Source: Brevundimonas vesicularis (GTDB taxonomy: Bacteria > Pseudomonadota > Alphaproteobacteria > Caulobacterales > Caulobacteraceae). From it: a stretch of 64,000 bases of DNA. The stretch lies in the NCBI RefSeq assembly GCF_014204545.1, contig NZ_JACHLJ010000003.1, positions 310,001 to 374,000 on the forward strand. The letters run 5' to 3'. Both the position numbers and the translations under genes were made by a program. The first letter of the stretch is position 1. Each line of letters begins with the position of its first letter. This document shows, piece after piece, positions 36,411 through 45,130 of this stretch. The notes beneath the pieces are model-generated. The model did no database searches. It saw only the letters and a program-made list of their open reading frames with translations, and was not told where the DNA came from.

Positions 36411-36548
36411 ATCCTCCCCCGCGTCGCGGGGGAGGGGGACCGCCGTCAGGCGGTGGAGGGGGCGGAACCAGACACGGTGCGCGGGGTCGCCCCCTCTACC
36501 ACTTCGTGGTCCCCCTCCCCCATTTCGCTGCGCGTCATGGGGGAGGAT
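36411..36548. repeat. Large imperfect palindromic repeat between the S9 genes
   Basis: 138 bases of inverted repeat. ATCCTCCCCC (36411-36420) pairs with GGGGGAGGAT (36539-36548). Inside, GAGGGGGACC and GGTGGAGGGGGCG pair with GCCCCCTCTACCAC and GGTCCCCCTC. A related half copy occurs at 63185-63240. It fills the gap between the two tandem S9 genes and looks like a non-autonomous palindromic intergenic element. Confidence 0.8.
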
Positions 36549-36558
36549 CGAAAAGCAC

Positions 36559-38733
36559 CTATTCCTGCGCCGGCGTGTCCATCAGCCGGCGCGACAGATA
36601 GGTGTATTCCAGCGCCAGGCGACGCGCGGTTTCGCGCAGGTTCGCTCCGGCGGCGTGGCCGCCATCGACGTTTTCATAGAACAGCACCGGATAGCCCAGC
36701 TCCTCAAGCCGCGCCGCCGCCTTGCGGGCATGGCCCGGATGGACGCGGTCGTCCTTGGTCGAGGTGTGGATGAAGACTTCAGGATAGGGCTGGCCCGCGC
36801 GCAGGTTCTGGTAGGGGGAATACTGCTGAATCCAGGCGCGCTGCTCGGGAATGTCCGGGTTGCCGTATTCGCCGATCCACGAGGCGCCAGCCAGCAGCTT
36901 GTGGAAGCGCAGCATGTCGAACAGGGGCACCTGGATGACGGCGGCGTTGATCAGGTCCGGTCGCTGGGTCAGCATCGCGCCCATGAACAGCCCGCCTTGC
37001 GAACCGCCCATGATGCCCAGCTTGGGCTGGCTGGTGATGTCGCGGGCGATCAGGTCCAGGGCCACGGCCTGGAAATCCTCATGCGCGCGCTGGCGGTTCT
37101 GTTGCAGGGCCGCCTCGTGCCAGCGCGGGCCGAACTCGCCGCCACCGCGCGTATTGGCGATGACATAGACGCCGCCCCGCTCCAGCCACAGCTTGCCGAC
37201 TGTCGCCGAATAGCCCGGCAGCAGCGAGCTTTCGAACCCGCCATAGCCGTACAGCAGGGTCGGGTTCGAGCCGTCCAGCGGCATGTCCGCCTTATGCACC
37301 ACGAAATAGGGGATCATTGTCCCGTCGGCCGAACGGGCCTCGTGCTGATCGACCGTCATGCCGGCTGCGTCGAACTTGGCCGGCATCGACTTGACCTGAT
37401 CGACCGCGCCGGTCGCCGCATCGGCCAGCCACAGGCTGGAGGGGTTTAGATAGCCGGTGACGCTGACAAAGACCTTGTCGTCCTTCTCCGAGGCCGAACC
37501 GACGCCGACCGAGACGTTCTGGGGCAGGTCCAGCGTCGTATGCGCCCATTCACCCTGACCGGGGGTATAGACCCGCACCGAGCCGCGCACATTGTCGTAC
37601 AAGGCCACGACCAGCCTGTTGCGCGTGACGTTGACGCCCTCGATGGCCTGACGCTCGGTCGGGCGCAGCACCAGCTGGGCCGGCGTCGACTGCTCGGCCA
37701 GCCAGGCCTCGAGCGGCCAGGCGATCAGGTCGCCGGTCTTGAAATCCTGACCCGACGGCGCGGTCCAGTCCTGTTTCAGCGAGACCAGAAGCTGGCCCTG
37801 GACCAGGCCGGTGATGTCGGACTTGGCCGGCAGCTGAAGCTGGGTCAGGGCGCCGTCGTCACCCAGGCGCCAGGTCTCGGACGAATAGAAGTCCACCGAA
37901 CGGTTGATCAGCGTCGCCTTCACCACTCCGTCGGCGTCGCGCAGTGTGTAGCCGGACACCGAAACGTCGGTCGGCTGGCCGGTGAATAGGGTCTCGGCCT
38001 GGTCCGGGGTCTGGCCGCGCTTCATCCGCTTGACGACCATCGGATAGCCCGAGTTGGTCAGGGTGCCGGGACCGAAGTCGCGCGAGATCAGCAGGGTGTC
38101 CTTGTCGATCCAGGATGCGCCGCCCTTGGATTCCGGCAGAGTGATGCCGCCGTCGACGAACTTGCGCTCGACGGTGTCGAACTCGCGCAGGGTCACGGCG
38201 TCCTTGCCGCCGTTCGACAGGCTGATCAGGCAGTAGCGCTCTTCGGGCTGCAGGCAGGTAGAGCCCTTGTAAACCCAGTTCTGGCCCTCGGCCGCCGCCA
38301 GGGCGTCGATGTCGATGATGGTCTGCCACTCCGGCGTGGCGGTGCGATAGCTGTCCAGCGTCGTGCGGCGCCACAGCCCGCGCACATGCTGGGCGTCCTG
38401 CCAGAAGTTGTCGATATGGCCGTCGTGGGTGAAGCCGGGCGAGGGGATGCGGTCCTGGGCCTGGACGATCTCCAGCGCCTGCTGATGCAGGGTTTCATAG
38501 CGGGGATCGCCCTGCAGGACGGCGAAGGTGCGTTCGTTGTGGGCCTTGACCCACTCCATCGCCCGCTCGCCCTCGACCTCTTCGAGCCACAGATAGGGGT
38601 CGGTCGCGTCGCTGGTCGCGAAACCGCCAGATGCGGGGGCGGGTGAGGAGGCGGGGGTCTGGGCCATGGATACCGAGGTCAGGCTGGTGGAGGCGAGAAG
38701 CGTCGCAAGCGCGACGGCGGAAGCACGGATCAT
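36559..38733 (-). CDS. S9 prolyl-oligopeptidase-family peptidase, second copy
   Basis: 724 residues, paralogous to the adjacent S9 protein. A signal peptide (AVALATLLASTSLTSVSMAQ) indicates export, but without a lipobox. The propeller contains FWQDAQHVRGLWRRTTLDSY. The hydrolase domain has NPTLLYGYGGFESSL and NTRGGGEFGPRWHEAA. The triad is Ser in GIMGGSQGGLF, Asp in TKDDRVHPGH and His in VDGGHAAGAN. The active-site context differs from its neighbour (GGSQGG against GRSNGG), so specificity may differ. ATG 38733 begins the coding sequence. Together the two genes form a tandem duplication that has diverged. Confidence 0.95.
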   Translation of the reverse strand: MIRASAVALATLLASTSLTSVSMAQTPASSPAPASGGFATSDATDPYLWLEEVEGERAMEWVKAHNERTFAVLQGDPRYETLHQQALEIVQAQDRIPSPGFTHDGHIDNFWQDAQHVRGLWRRTTLDSYRTATPEWQTIIDIDALAAAEGQNWVYKGSTCLQPEERYCLISLSNGGKDAVTLREFDTVERKFVDGGITLPESKGGASWIDKDTLLISRDFGPGTLTNSGYPMVVKRMKRGQTPDQAETLFTGQPTDVSVSGYTLRDADGVVKATLINRSVDFYSSETWRLGDDGALTQLQLPAKSDITGLVQGQLLVSLKQDWTAPSGQDFKTGDLIAWPLEAWLAEQSTPAQLVLRPTERQAIEGVNVTRNRLVVALYDNVRGSVRVYTPGQGEWAHTTLDLPQNVSVGVGSASEKDDKVFVSVTGYLNPSSLWLADAATGAVDQVKSMPAKFDAAGMTVDQHEARSADGTMIPYFVVHKADMPLDGSNPTLLYGYGGFESSLLPGYSATVGKLWLERGGVYVIANTRGGGEFGPRWHEAALQQNRQRAHEDFQAVALDLIARDITSQPKLGIMGGSQGGLFMGAMLTQRPDLINAAVIQVPLFDMLRFHKLLAGASWIGEYGNPDIPEQRAWIQQYSPYQNLRAGQPYPEVFIHTSTKDDRVHPGHARKAAARLEELGYPVLFYENVDGGHAAGANLRETARRLALEYTYLSRRLMDTPAQE

Positions 38734-38833
38734 GGACAGGTCCCCGAAAACGAAGCCGGCACCTTAACGACGCCTTCCCGTGCGGCAAGCCGTGCGACCT
38801 TACCGTTTTGTCACACCGGCGGGACGCGCCGCC

Positions 38834-39628
38834 TCATCCCTCGTCGGGAATGCAAAGCAGGTTGCCACACGCCTTGCAGTGGACGGCGTCGGGGTCATGG
38901 TTCTGCAGGCCGCAGCGGTCGCAGGGGAAATGCACCTTGTGCGGTCGGATCAGGGCCTGGGCCAGACGCAGGAACAGGGTGATGCCGACAAGCATGACGG
39001 CGATGGACAACAACCGCCCCCAAGGCCCGGGCAGGGTCACGTCGCCAAATCCGGTCGTCGTCAGAGTGGCCACTGTAAAATACAGCGCATCCACATAGCC
39101 GGCGATGCCGTCATGCCCCCTGAAGGTCGCATAGACGAAGCCGGTCGCCACGAAGACGAAGGTGATCAGATTGGCCAGGGCCCGCGCGATCCCCTCCACC
39201 CGCGTATCGTCGAACCGCGCCCCCACGGTGCGCCAGAAGAAATCCGAGTTCAGCAGAGTCCACAGTCGCAACATCCGCAGGAAGCCGAGATTGAACAGCC
39301 AGGCCGGAAACAGCAGGGTCGCCAGCACGAACAGGTCGACCCAGACGATCGGCCGCTTCAGCCAGTCCTTGATGTTGGCATAGGCATAGGCCCGCGCGGC
39401 CAGGTCCAGGGCCAGGATGGCGGCGATGAAATAGTCCAGCGCATAGAAGGCCCAGCCCATGTTCTTCAGAATGGGCGCCGCAAGGAAAAAGCCGATGATC
39501 GCCAGATCGATGACGATGACCATCAACCGGAACCGCACCGCCGGCGGTTGACTGCCGTGATACAGGTATCGCAGGCGGGCGCGCAGTCGCAGGCCGTTAT
39601 CCTTGGGGTCGGTTTCGGTCTGGGACAC
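38834..39628 (-). CDS. Ion-channel protein with a C-terminal zinc ribbon
   Basis: 264-residue voltage-gated-type cation channel subunit. Helices are visible at about residues 33-55, 60-85, 93-114, 150-166 and 205-225. The pore loop ends in the selectivity filter TTTGFGDV (residues 190-197), a TxGFGD variant of the potassium-channel TVGYGD. The S4-like segment (FLRMLRLWTLL) has few positive charges. The C-terminus holds four cysteines in CDRC (236, 239) and CKAC (251, 254), a treble-clef or zinc-ribbon pattern unusual for channels. GTG 39628 follows GGAAA. It is divergent from dapF by about 40 bases. Confidence 0.88.
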   Translation of the reverse strand: MSQTETDPKDNGLRLRARLRYLYHGSQPPAVRFRLMVIVIDLAIIGFFLAAPILKNMGWAFYALDYFIAAILALDLAARAYAYANIKDWLKRPIVWVDLFVLATLLFPAWLFNLGFLRMLRLWTLLNSDFFWRTVGARFDDTRVEGIARALANLITFVFVATGFVYATFRGHDGIAGYVDALYFTVATLTTTGFGDVTLPGPWGRLLSIAVMLVGITLFLRLAQALIRPHKVHFPCDRCGLQNHDPDAVHCKACGNLLCIPDEG

Positions 39629-39668
39629 GCTGGTTTCCGCGACGCTGGGTTGGGCCTATATGGCCTGC

Positions 39669-40499
39669 ATGACCCGTCCTTTCGTCAAGATGAACGGCGC
39701 CGGCAATGACTTCGTCGTCGTCAATGCGCTGGAACAGCCGTTCGCTCCCAGCGAGGACCAGATTCGTGCGCTGGGCGACCGCCAGACGGGCGAGGGCTTC
39801 GATCAGCTGATCGCCATCGAACCGTCAGACACGGCCGACGCCTTCATGCGGGTGTGGAACGCCGATGGATCGATGGTCGAGACCTGCGGCAACGCCCTGC
39901 GCTGCGTCGGCTGGCTTTTGATGCAAGCCAACGCCTCGGACCGCGTGGTGATCGACACGGCGGGCGGCCCGACCACCGCCACCCGGGCCGGCGACCACCG
40001 GGTGACCGTGGACATGGGCAAGCCTCGCCTGACTTGGGACCAGGTGCCGCTGGCCGAAGAAATGGATACGCGAGGGATCGAACTACAGGTCGGGCCGATC
40101 GACGCGCCGCTCCTGCACACGCCCGGCGCCGTCTCCATGGGCAATCCTCACGTGGTCTTCTTCACCGACCGCCAGGACGACGGCTTCGTCACCGGATCCG
40201 GATCGCTGGTCGAGCATCACCCGCTGTTCCCGCAAGGGGTCAATGTCGGCTTCGCAAACGTTCTGGATCGGGACCACATCCGCCTGCGGGTTTGGGAGCG
40301 GGGCGCTGGCCTGACTAAGGCCTGCGGCACGGGCGCCTGCGCCGCCCTGGTCGCCACCGCGCGGCGCGGCCTGACCGAACGCAAGGCGACGGTCGTCGTC
40401 GATGGCGGCGAACTGGTCATCGACTGGGATGCGGAAACCGATCGCGTTCTGATGACCGGGCCAGTGGAGATCGAGCGGACGGGCATGCTGGCGATCTGA
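39669..40499 (+). CDS. dapF: Diaminopimelate epimerase
   Basis: Interconverts LL- and meso-diaminopimelate for lysine and peptidoglycan synthesis. 276 residues from ATG 39669 (MTRPFVKMNGAGNDF); ATG 39660 is an alternative. Both catalytic cysteines are present: Cys73 in ETCGNALRC and Cys219 in KACGTGACAAL. Other motifs are GFDQLIAIE, MGNPHVVFF and NVGFANVL. No ribosome site is strong. A long shadow frame upstream to 39603 is not part of the gene. Confidence 0.96.
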   Translation: MTRPFVKMNGAGNDFVVVNALEQPFAPSEDQIRALGDRQTGEGFDQLIAIEPSDTADAFMRVWNADGSMVETCGNALRCVGWLLMQANASDRVVIDTAGGPTTATRAGDHRVTVDMGKPRLTWDQVPLAEEMDTRGIELQVGPIDAPLLHTPGAVSMGNPHVVFFTDRQDDGFVTGSGSLVEHHPLFPQGVNVGFANVLDRDHIRLRVWERGAGLTKACGTGACAALVATARRGLTERKATVVVDGGELVIDWDAETDRVLMTGPVEIERTGMLAI

Positions 40500-40695
40500 G
40501 ACGGCGATTGCGGAAATCCGCACGAGAGCCGACGCCGCCATCACCTTTTCCGCACAGCGTCGGCGTCGGTGATGCGTCCGACGCCCTTGGCGTCCAGAGA
40601 CGGCGGCACGCGGCGTGCGCGGTTGTCCCGCCACGCCCGGAGCATTAGGAACATAGCGAGACGATAAAATCGACGTGCCCGGAAACGCCCAAATC

Positions 40696-43026
40696 ATGCC
40701 CGATCAGACCGAAAAGCAAACCTTCTCCGACGACGAAGCGCTGGACTTCCACCGCATCCCGACGCCCGGCAAGATTTCCATGGCGCCGACCAAGCCGATG
40801 GCGACCCAGCGCGATCTGTCGCTGGCCTATTCGCCGGGCGTAGCCGTGCCGGTCCTGGCCATCGCCGCCGATGCGGACAAGGCCTACGATTACACCTCCA
40901 AGGGCAATCTGGTCGCCGTCATCTCGAACGGCACCGCGATCCTGGGCCTGGGCAACCTGGGTCACATGGCCTCCAAGCCGGTGATGGAGGGCAAGTCGGT
41001 CCTGTTCAAACGGTTCGCCGACGTCGACAGCTTCGACGTCGAGGTGAAGGCCACCGACCCGGACGAGTTCATCACGGTCGTCAAGAACATCGGCGACACC
41101 TGGGGCGGCATCAATCTGGAGGACATCAAGTCCCCCGAATGCTTCGTTATCGAAAGCGAGCTTCAGGACCTGCTGGACATCCCCGTCTTCCATGACGACC
41201 AGCACGGCACCGCCATCATCTCGACCGCCGGCCTGATCAACGCCTGCCATGTCGCCGGCAAGAAGCTGGACGAGATCAAGGTCGTGCTGGCGGGCGCCGG
41301 GGCGGCGGGCCTGTCCTCAATCGCCCTGATGAAGGCCGCGGGCGTCAAGGCTGAGAACACCGTGATCTGCGACCGCGACGGCGTCGTCTACAAGGGTCGC
41401 GACCACGGCATGGACCAGTGGAAAGCCGCCCACGCCACCGACACGCCACTGCGCACCCTGGCCGAGGCCATGGTCGGCGCCGACGTGGTGCTGGGCCTGT
41501 CCGCCAAGGGCGCGATCACCAAGGAGATGGTGGCCTCAATGGCGCCCAATCCGATCATCTTCGCCATGGCCAACCCCGACCCTGAGATCACGCCCGAGGA
41601 CGTCAAGTCGGTGCGCTCGGACGCCATTATCGCCACGGGCCGCTCGGACTATGTGAACCAGGTCAATAACGTCCTGGCCTTCCCCTATCTGTTCCGCGGC
41701 GCGCTGGACGTACGGGCGCGCCGCGTGAACCACGAGATGAAGATCGCCTGCGCCCAGGCCCTGGCCGCCCTGGCGCGCGAGGACGTGCCGGACGAGGTCG
41801 CCGCCGCCTATCGCGGACGCAAGCTGAAGTTCGGCCCAGACTACATCATCCCGACGCCCTTCGACCCGCGCCTGATCTGGTACATCCCGCCCTTCATCGC
41901 CCAGGCGGCGATGGACACCGGCGTGGCCCGCGTCCAGATCGAGGACATGGACGCCTATCGCCACGCGCTGCGCTCGCGCGTCGATCCCTCCGCCGCCCTG
42001 ATGCAGAAGATCAGCTCGGCCGTGCGCGGCGGGCCGAACAAGCGTGTCGTCTTCGCCGAGGGCGAAGAACCCGCCGTCATTCGCGCGGCCTGGGGCTTCA
42101 AACAGGCCGATCTGGGCACGCCGATCCTGGTCGGCCGCGAGGATCTGATCCGTCAGAACGCCGGAGAGGCCGGTCTGAACTTCGACGAGCTGGGCATCGA
42201 GATCACCAACGCCCGCGTCTCCGACCACAATGTCGAGGACACCGACTGGCTGTACGAAAAGCTGCAGCGCCGGGGCTATCTGCGCCGCGACGTGCAGCGG
42301 ATGATCAATCAGGACCGCAACTATTTCGCCGCCACCCTGGTCGCCAAGGGCCGGGCCGACGCCATGGTCGCAGGCGTGACCCGCAACTTCAACATGGCGC
42401 TGAAGGAGGTCCAGCGCGTGCTGGATGTGGACGACACCCTGATCGGCCTGTCGATCCTGCTGGCCAAGGGCCGCACCCTGTTCGTCGCCGACACCACCAT
42501 CCACGAACTGCCGAACGCCGAGGAGTTGGCCGACATCGCCGTCAAGGCGGCCGATACGGTCAGGAAGCTGGGTCGCAATCCGCGCGTGGCCTTCCTGTCC
42601 TATTCCACCTTCGGCAACCCGCCCGGCGACCGCGCCGAGAAGGTGCGTGAGGCGATCCGCATCCTGGACAAGAAGGGCGTCGATTTCGAATACGAAGGCG
42701 AAATGCCGCCGGAAGTCGCGCTGGATCCCAAGGGGCATTCGGCCTACGCCTTCAACCGCCTGACCAAGCCGGCCAACGTCCTGGTCATGCCCGCCATTCA
42801 TTCGGCCGCTATCTCGACCAAGCTGGTTCAGGCCCTGGGCGGCGCGACCGTGATCGGACCGTTGCTGGTCGGTCTGGAGAAGCCGGTGCAGATCGTCAGC
42901 TTGGGCGCCTCGGTCAGCGAGATCATCACCGCCGCCACCTTCGCCGCCTATGACGCCGGTCCCGCCTTCCAGGGCTCGGGCCTGACCTCGGCGCCGCGTC
43001 CCCCCGCAGCCGTGGTCGAGCGTTGA
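40696..43026 (+). CDS. maeB: NADP-dependent malic enzyme with phosphotransacetylase-like domain
   Basis: 776-residue hybrid. The N-terminal malic-enzyme part (residues about 20-430) decarboxylates malate to pyruvate. It contains SLAYSPGVAVPVLAI, VFHDDQHGTAIISTAGLINA and VLAGAGAAGLSSIALM. The C-terminal part (about 440-776) resembles phosphate acetyltransferase (RVVFAEGEEPAVIRAAWGF, ADAMVAGVTRNFN, VGLEKPVQIVSLGASVSEI) and is usually regulatory rather than catalytic in this family. ATG 40696 is preferred to GTG 40675. Its stop overlaps the putative rsmI TTG start. The 196-base leader has GC-rich stem-loops but nothing I can name. Confidence 0.95.
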   Translation: MPDQTEKQTFSDDEALDFHRIPTPGKISMAPTKPMATQRDLSLAYSPGVAVPVLAIAADADKAYDYTSKGNLVAVISNGTAILGLGNLGHMASKPVMEGKSVLFKRFADVDSFDVEVKATDPDEFITVVKNIGDTWGGINLEDIKSPECFVIESELQDLLDIPVFHDDQHGTAIISTAGLINACHVAGKKLDEIKVVLAGAGAAGLSSIALMKAAGVKAENTVICDRDGVVYKGRDHGMDQWKAAHATDTPLRTLAEAMVGADVVLGLSAKGAITKEMVASMAPNPIIFAMANPDPEITPEDVKSVRSDAIIATGRSDYVNQVNNVLAFPYLFRGALDVRARRVNHEMKIACAQALAALAREDVPDEVAAAYRGRKLKFGPDYIIPTPFDPRLIWYIPPFIAQAAMDTGVARVQIEDMDAYRHALRSRVDPSAALMQKISSAVRGGPNKRVVFAEGEEPAVIRAAWGFKQADLGTPILVGREDLIRQNAGEAGLNFDELGIEITNARVSDHNVEDTDWLYEKLQRRGYLRRDVQRMINQDRNYFAATLVAKGRADAMVAGVTRNFNMALKEVQRVLDVDDTLIGLSILLAKGRTLFVADTTIHELPNAEELADIAVKAADTVRKLGRNPRVAFLSYSTFGNPPGDRAEKVREAIRILDKKGVDFEYEGEMPPEVALDPKGHSAYAFNRLTKPANVLVMPAIHSAAISTKLVQALGGATVIGPLLVGLEKPVQIVSLGASVSEIITAATFAAYDAGPAFQGSGLTSAPRPPAAVVER

Positions 43027-43895
43027 GCGAACCTTCGCCCTTTCCACCCGCCGCCCCGCCGCCCCGGCGGGTGGAGCCGGGCCTCTATCTGGTCGCCACC
43101 CCGATCGGCAACCTGCGCGACATGACGCTGAGGGCGCTGGACGTGCTGGCCGCCGCCGATCTGGTGCTGGCCGAGGACACCCGCGTCACCGCTAAACTTC
43201 TGAGCGCCTATGGTCTGAAGGCGAAGCTGGAACGGTGCGACGACCATGCGTCCGGTCGCGCCGCCGAACAGGCGATCGAACGGCTGCGTGAGGGTCAGGT
43301 GGTGGCCCTGGTTTCGGATGCGGGCACGCCTCTGGTCAGCGACCCCGGCTTCGTCGTCGCCCGCGCGGTGATCGCCGAAGGACTGCCCGTCCATCCGATC
43401 CCCGGCGCCTCAAGTCTGTTGGCCGCCCTGTGCATCGCCGGCCTGCCCGCCGACCGGGTGCTGTTCGCCGGCTTCCTGCCGCCCAAGACGGCCGGCCGCA
43501 CCGCCGCGCTGGAAGCCTTGAAGAGCCAGCGCCAGACGTTGGTCTTCTTCGAAAGCGGGCCGCGCCTGAAAGACAGTTTGACCGACATGGCCGCCGTGCT
43601 GGGCCCGCGCCCCGCCGCCGTCGCCCGCGAACTGACCAAACTCTATGAAGAGTGCGTGCGCGGGACGCTGGACGACTTGGCCGTCGATCCCCGTCTGGAC
43701 GCTCCCAAGGGCGAAATCGTCGTGGTCGTCGGCCCCGGCGAAGAGGTCCAGGCGACCGAGGCTGACGCCGACGCCGCCCTGATCGACGCTCTTCAGACAC
43801 TGTCCACCGGCGACGCCGCCTCCGAGGTCGCCAAGGCCCTGGGGCTGAACCGAAAGACCCTGTATCGCCGGGCGCTGGAACTGAAGGGCAAGTGA
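43023..43895 (+). CDS. rsmI: 16S rRNA (cytidine-1402 2'-O)-methyltransferase
   Basis: 290-residue tetrapyrrole-methylase-fold SAM enzyme that 2'-O-methylates C1402 of 16S rRNA. Motifs: GLYLVATPIGNLRDMTLRAL, LVLAEDTRVTAKLL, LVSDAGTPLVSDPG and IPGASSLLAAL. The start is uncertain. TTG 43023 overlaps the maeB stop, while GTG 43071 lies just before the conserved core. A Pro-rich N-terminus results from the first. Its stop overlaps the yraN GTG start as GTGA. Confidence 0.94.
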   Translation: MSEPSPFPPAAPPPRRVEPGLYLVATPIGNLRDMTLRALDVLAAADLVLAEDTRVTAKLLSAYGLKAKLERCDDHASGRAAEQAIERLREGQVVALVSDAGTPLVSDPGFVVARAVIAEGLPVHPIPGASSLLAALCIAGLPADRVLFAGFLPPKTAGRTAALEALKSQRQTLVFFESGPRLKDSLTDMAAVLGPRPAAVARELTKLYEECVRGTLDDLAVDPRLDAPKGEIVVVVGPGEEVQATEADADAALIDALQTLSTGDAASEVAKALGLNRKTLYRRALELKGK

Positions 43896-44302
43896 AGCGC
43901 CTGTCTCGTCCCGCGCCGGTCCGTCGCCATAAGGCGGCGTGGCGTCAGGCGAAGGGCGGGACGGCGTTCAAGTCCGGTCACGCCGCCGAATGGATCGCGG
44001 CCTTCTGGCTCATCCTGCGCGGCTATCGCGTTCTCGGGTTTCGTCTCAACAGCCGGGCCGGCGAGATCGACCTGCTGGTTTGTCGCGGTCCGGTGCTGGC
44101 GGTGGTCGAGGTCAAACGCCGCGCGACGATGGAGGCGGCCCTGCTGGCGCTGAAGCCGGTCCAGTACGATCGACTGGTCGCAGCGGGCGAGGCGATCCGG
44201 CGCAATCGGCCGGGTCTGCAACGTCTGGATTTGAGAATTGATATGGTGGCGCTGGCTCCCTGGCGCGTTCCACGTCATCTTCGCGGCGTCGAGAGGCGCT
44301 GA
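43892..44302 (+). CDS. YraN/UPF0102 nuclease-like protein
   Basis: 136-residue member of the UPF0102 (YraN) family, which has a PD-(D/E)xK endonuclease-like core. The core is visible: GHAAEWIAAFWLILRGYRVL, then NSRAGEIDLLVCRGPVLAVVEVKRR, with Glu, Asp and the ExK catalytic set. A basic N-terminal extension (RRHKAAWRQAKGG) precedes it. The GTG start overlaps the rsmI stop by four bases, the common rsmI-yraN pairing. The cellular role of YraN is not established. Confidence 0.9.
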   Translation: MKRLSRPAPVRRHKAAWRQAKGGTAFKSGHAAEWIAAFWLILRGYRVLGFRLNSRAGEIDLLVCRGPVLAVVEVKRRATMEAALLALKPVQYDRLVAAGEAIRRNRPGLQRLDLRIDMVALAPWRVPRHLRGVERR

Positions 44303-44314
44303 CGAGGGGATCGC

Positions 44315-45130
44315 ATGACGCGCGAGGAGGCCGAAACCGTCCTGACCGCCGCCGGTCAGGCCGAAGACGACGCCTTCCCCCTGCTGGAGGCGGCGATCGC
44401 CTGCGCCATCCATGACCATCCGTTGCGCGATCCCGAGCCTGTTCGCGCCCTGGCTCGCAACGCCTGCGAGCGGCTGAAGGAACGGATCGGCGGCGAAGGT
44501 CCCGACGAGGCCTTGGCCGAAACCCTGTGCGCCGACCTGCGACTGAACGGCGACCTGATCCATTACGACCATCCCGACAACACCGACATCATCGCGGTCG
44601 CCGAGCGTCGGCGCGGCCTGTCCGCCGTTCTGGCGGTCTTCTATCTGCACGCGGCGCGCGCGGCCGGCATCACGGCGGCGGGCGTCGATTTTCCCGGCCA
44701 TTTCATGGTTCGCGTCGAGACGCCGGAAGGTCCCGTAGCCCTGGATCCGTTCAGCCAGGGGCGGCTGATCCTGCCCAGCGAACTGACTCGCCGCGCCCTT
44801 CGCGCCGGTCTGATGCCGCACGTCGCGGATCGGCTGGACATCCTGATGGCGCCGGTGACGGATCGTCAGTCTCTGATCCGGCTGCAAAACGTGCTGTTCA
44901 GCCGCGCCATTCGCGGTCGGGACTATGAAGGCGCCGAGCGGTCGGCCCTGCGTCGCGCCCTGCTGGACCCCGAGGACCACCGGCCGTGGCTCGACGTCGC
45001 CACGGCGCGCGAGAAGCAGGGGGCGCTCGCCGGCTCGCTGCAAGCCCTGGCGCGCGCCCAAGGTCTGGACGGCGTCGAAGAGGCGCGGCGTTTCACGACC
45101 TTCGAGCGCGTGCGGATGCAGTTGAACTAG
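44315..45130 (+). CDS. SirB1-family transglutaminase-like/TPR protein
   Basis: 271 residues. The N-terminal part is a transglutaminase-like fold of the SirB1 type (DNTDIIAVAERRRGLSAVLAVF, GVDFPGHFMVRVETPEG, LDPFSQGRLI). It lacks an obvious catalytic Cys, so it is probably not an enzyme of the transglutaminase type. A TPR-like C-terminus (RRALLDPEDHRPWLDVATAREKQG) follows. ATG 44315 is 12 bases after yraN with GAGGGGATC upstream, indicating one operon with maeB-rsmI-yraN. Its stop overlaps the stop of the convergent hydroxylase gene in CTAG. Confidence 0.85.
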   Translation: MTREEAETVLTAAGQAEDDAFPLLEAAIACAIHDHPLRDPEPVRALARNACERLKERIGGEGPDEALAETLCADLRLNGDLIHYDHPDNTDIIAVAERRRGLSAVLAVFYLHAARAAGITAAGVDFPGHFMVRVETPEGPVALDPFSQGRLILPSELTRRALRAGLMPHVADRLDILMAPVTDRQSLIRLQNVLFSRAIRGRDYEGAERSALRRALLDPEDHRPWLDVATAREKQGALAGSLQALARAQGLDGVEEARRFTTFERVRMQLN

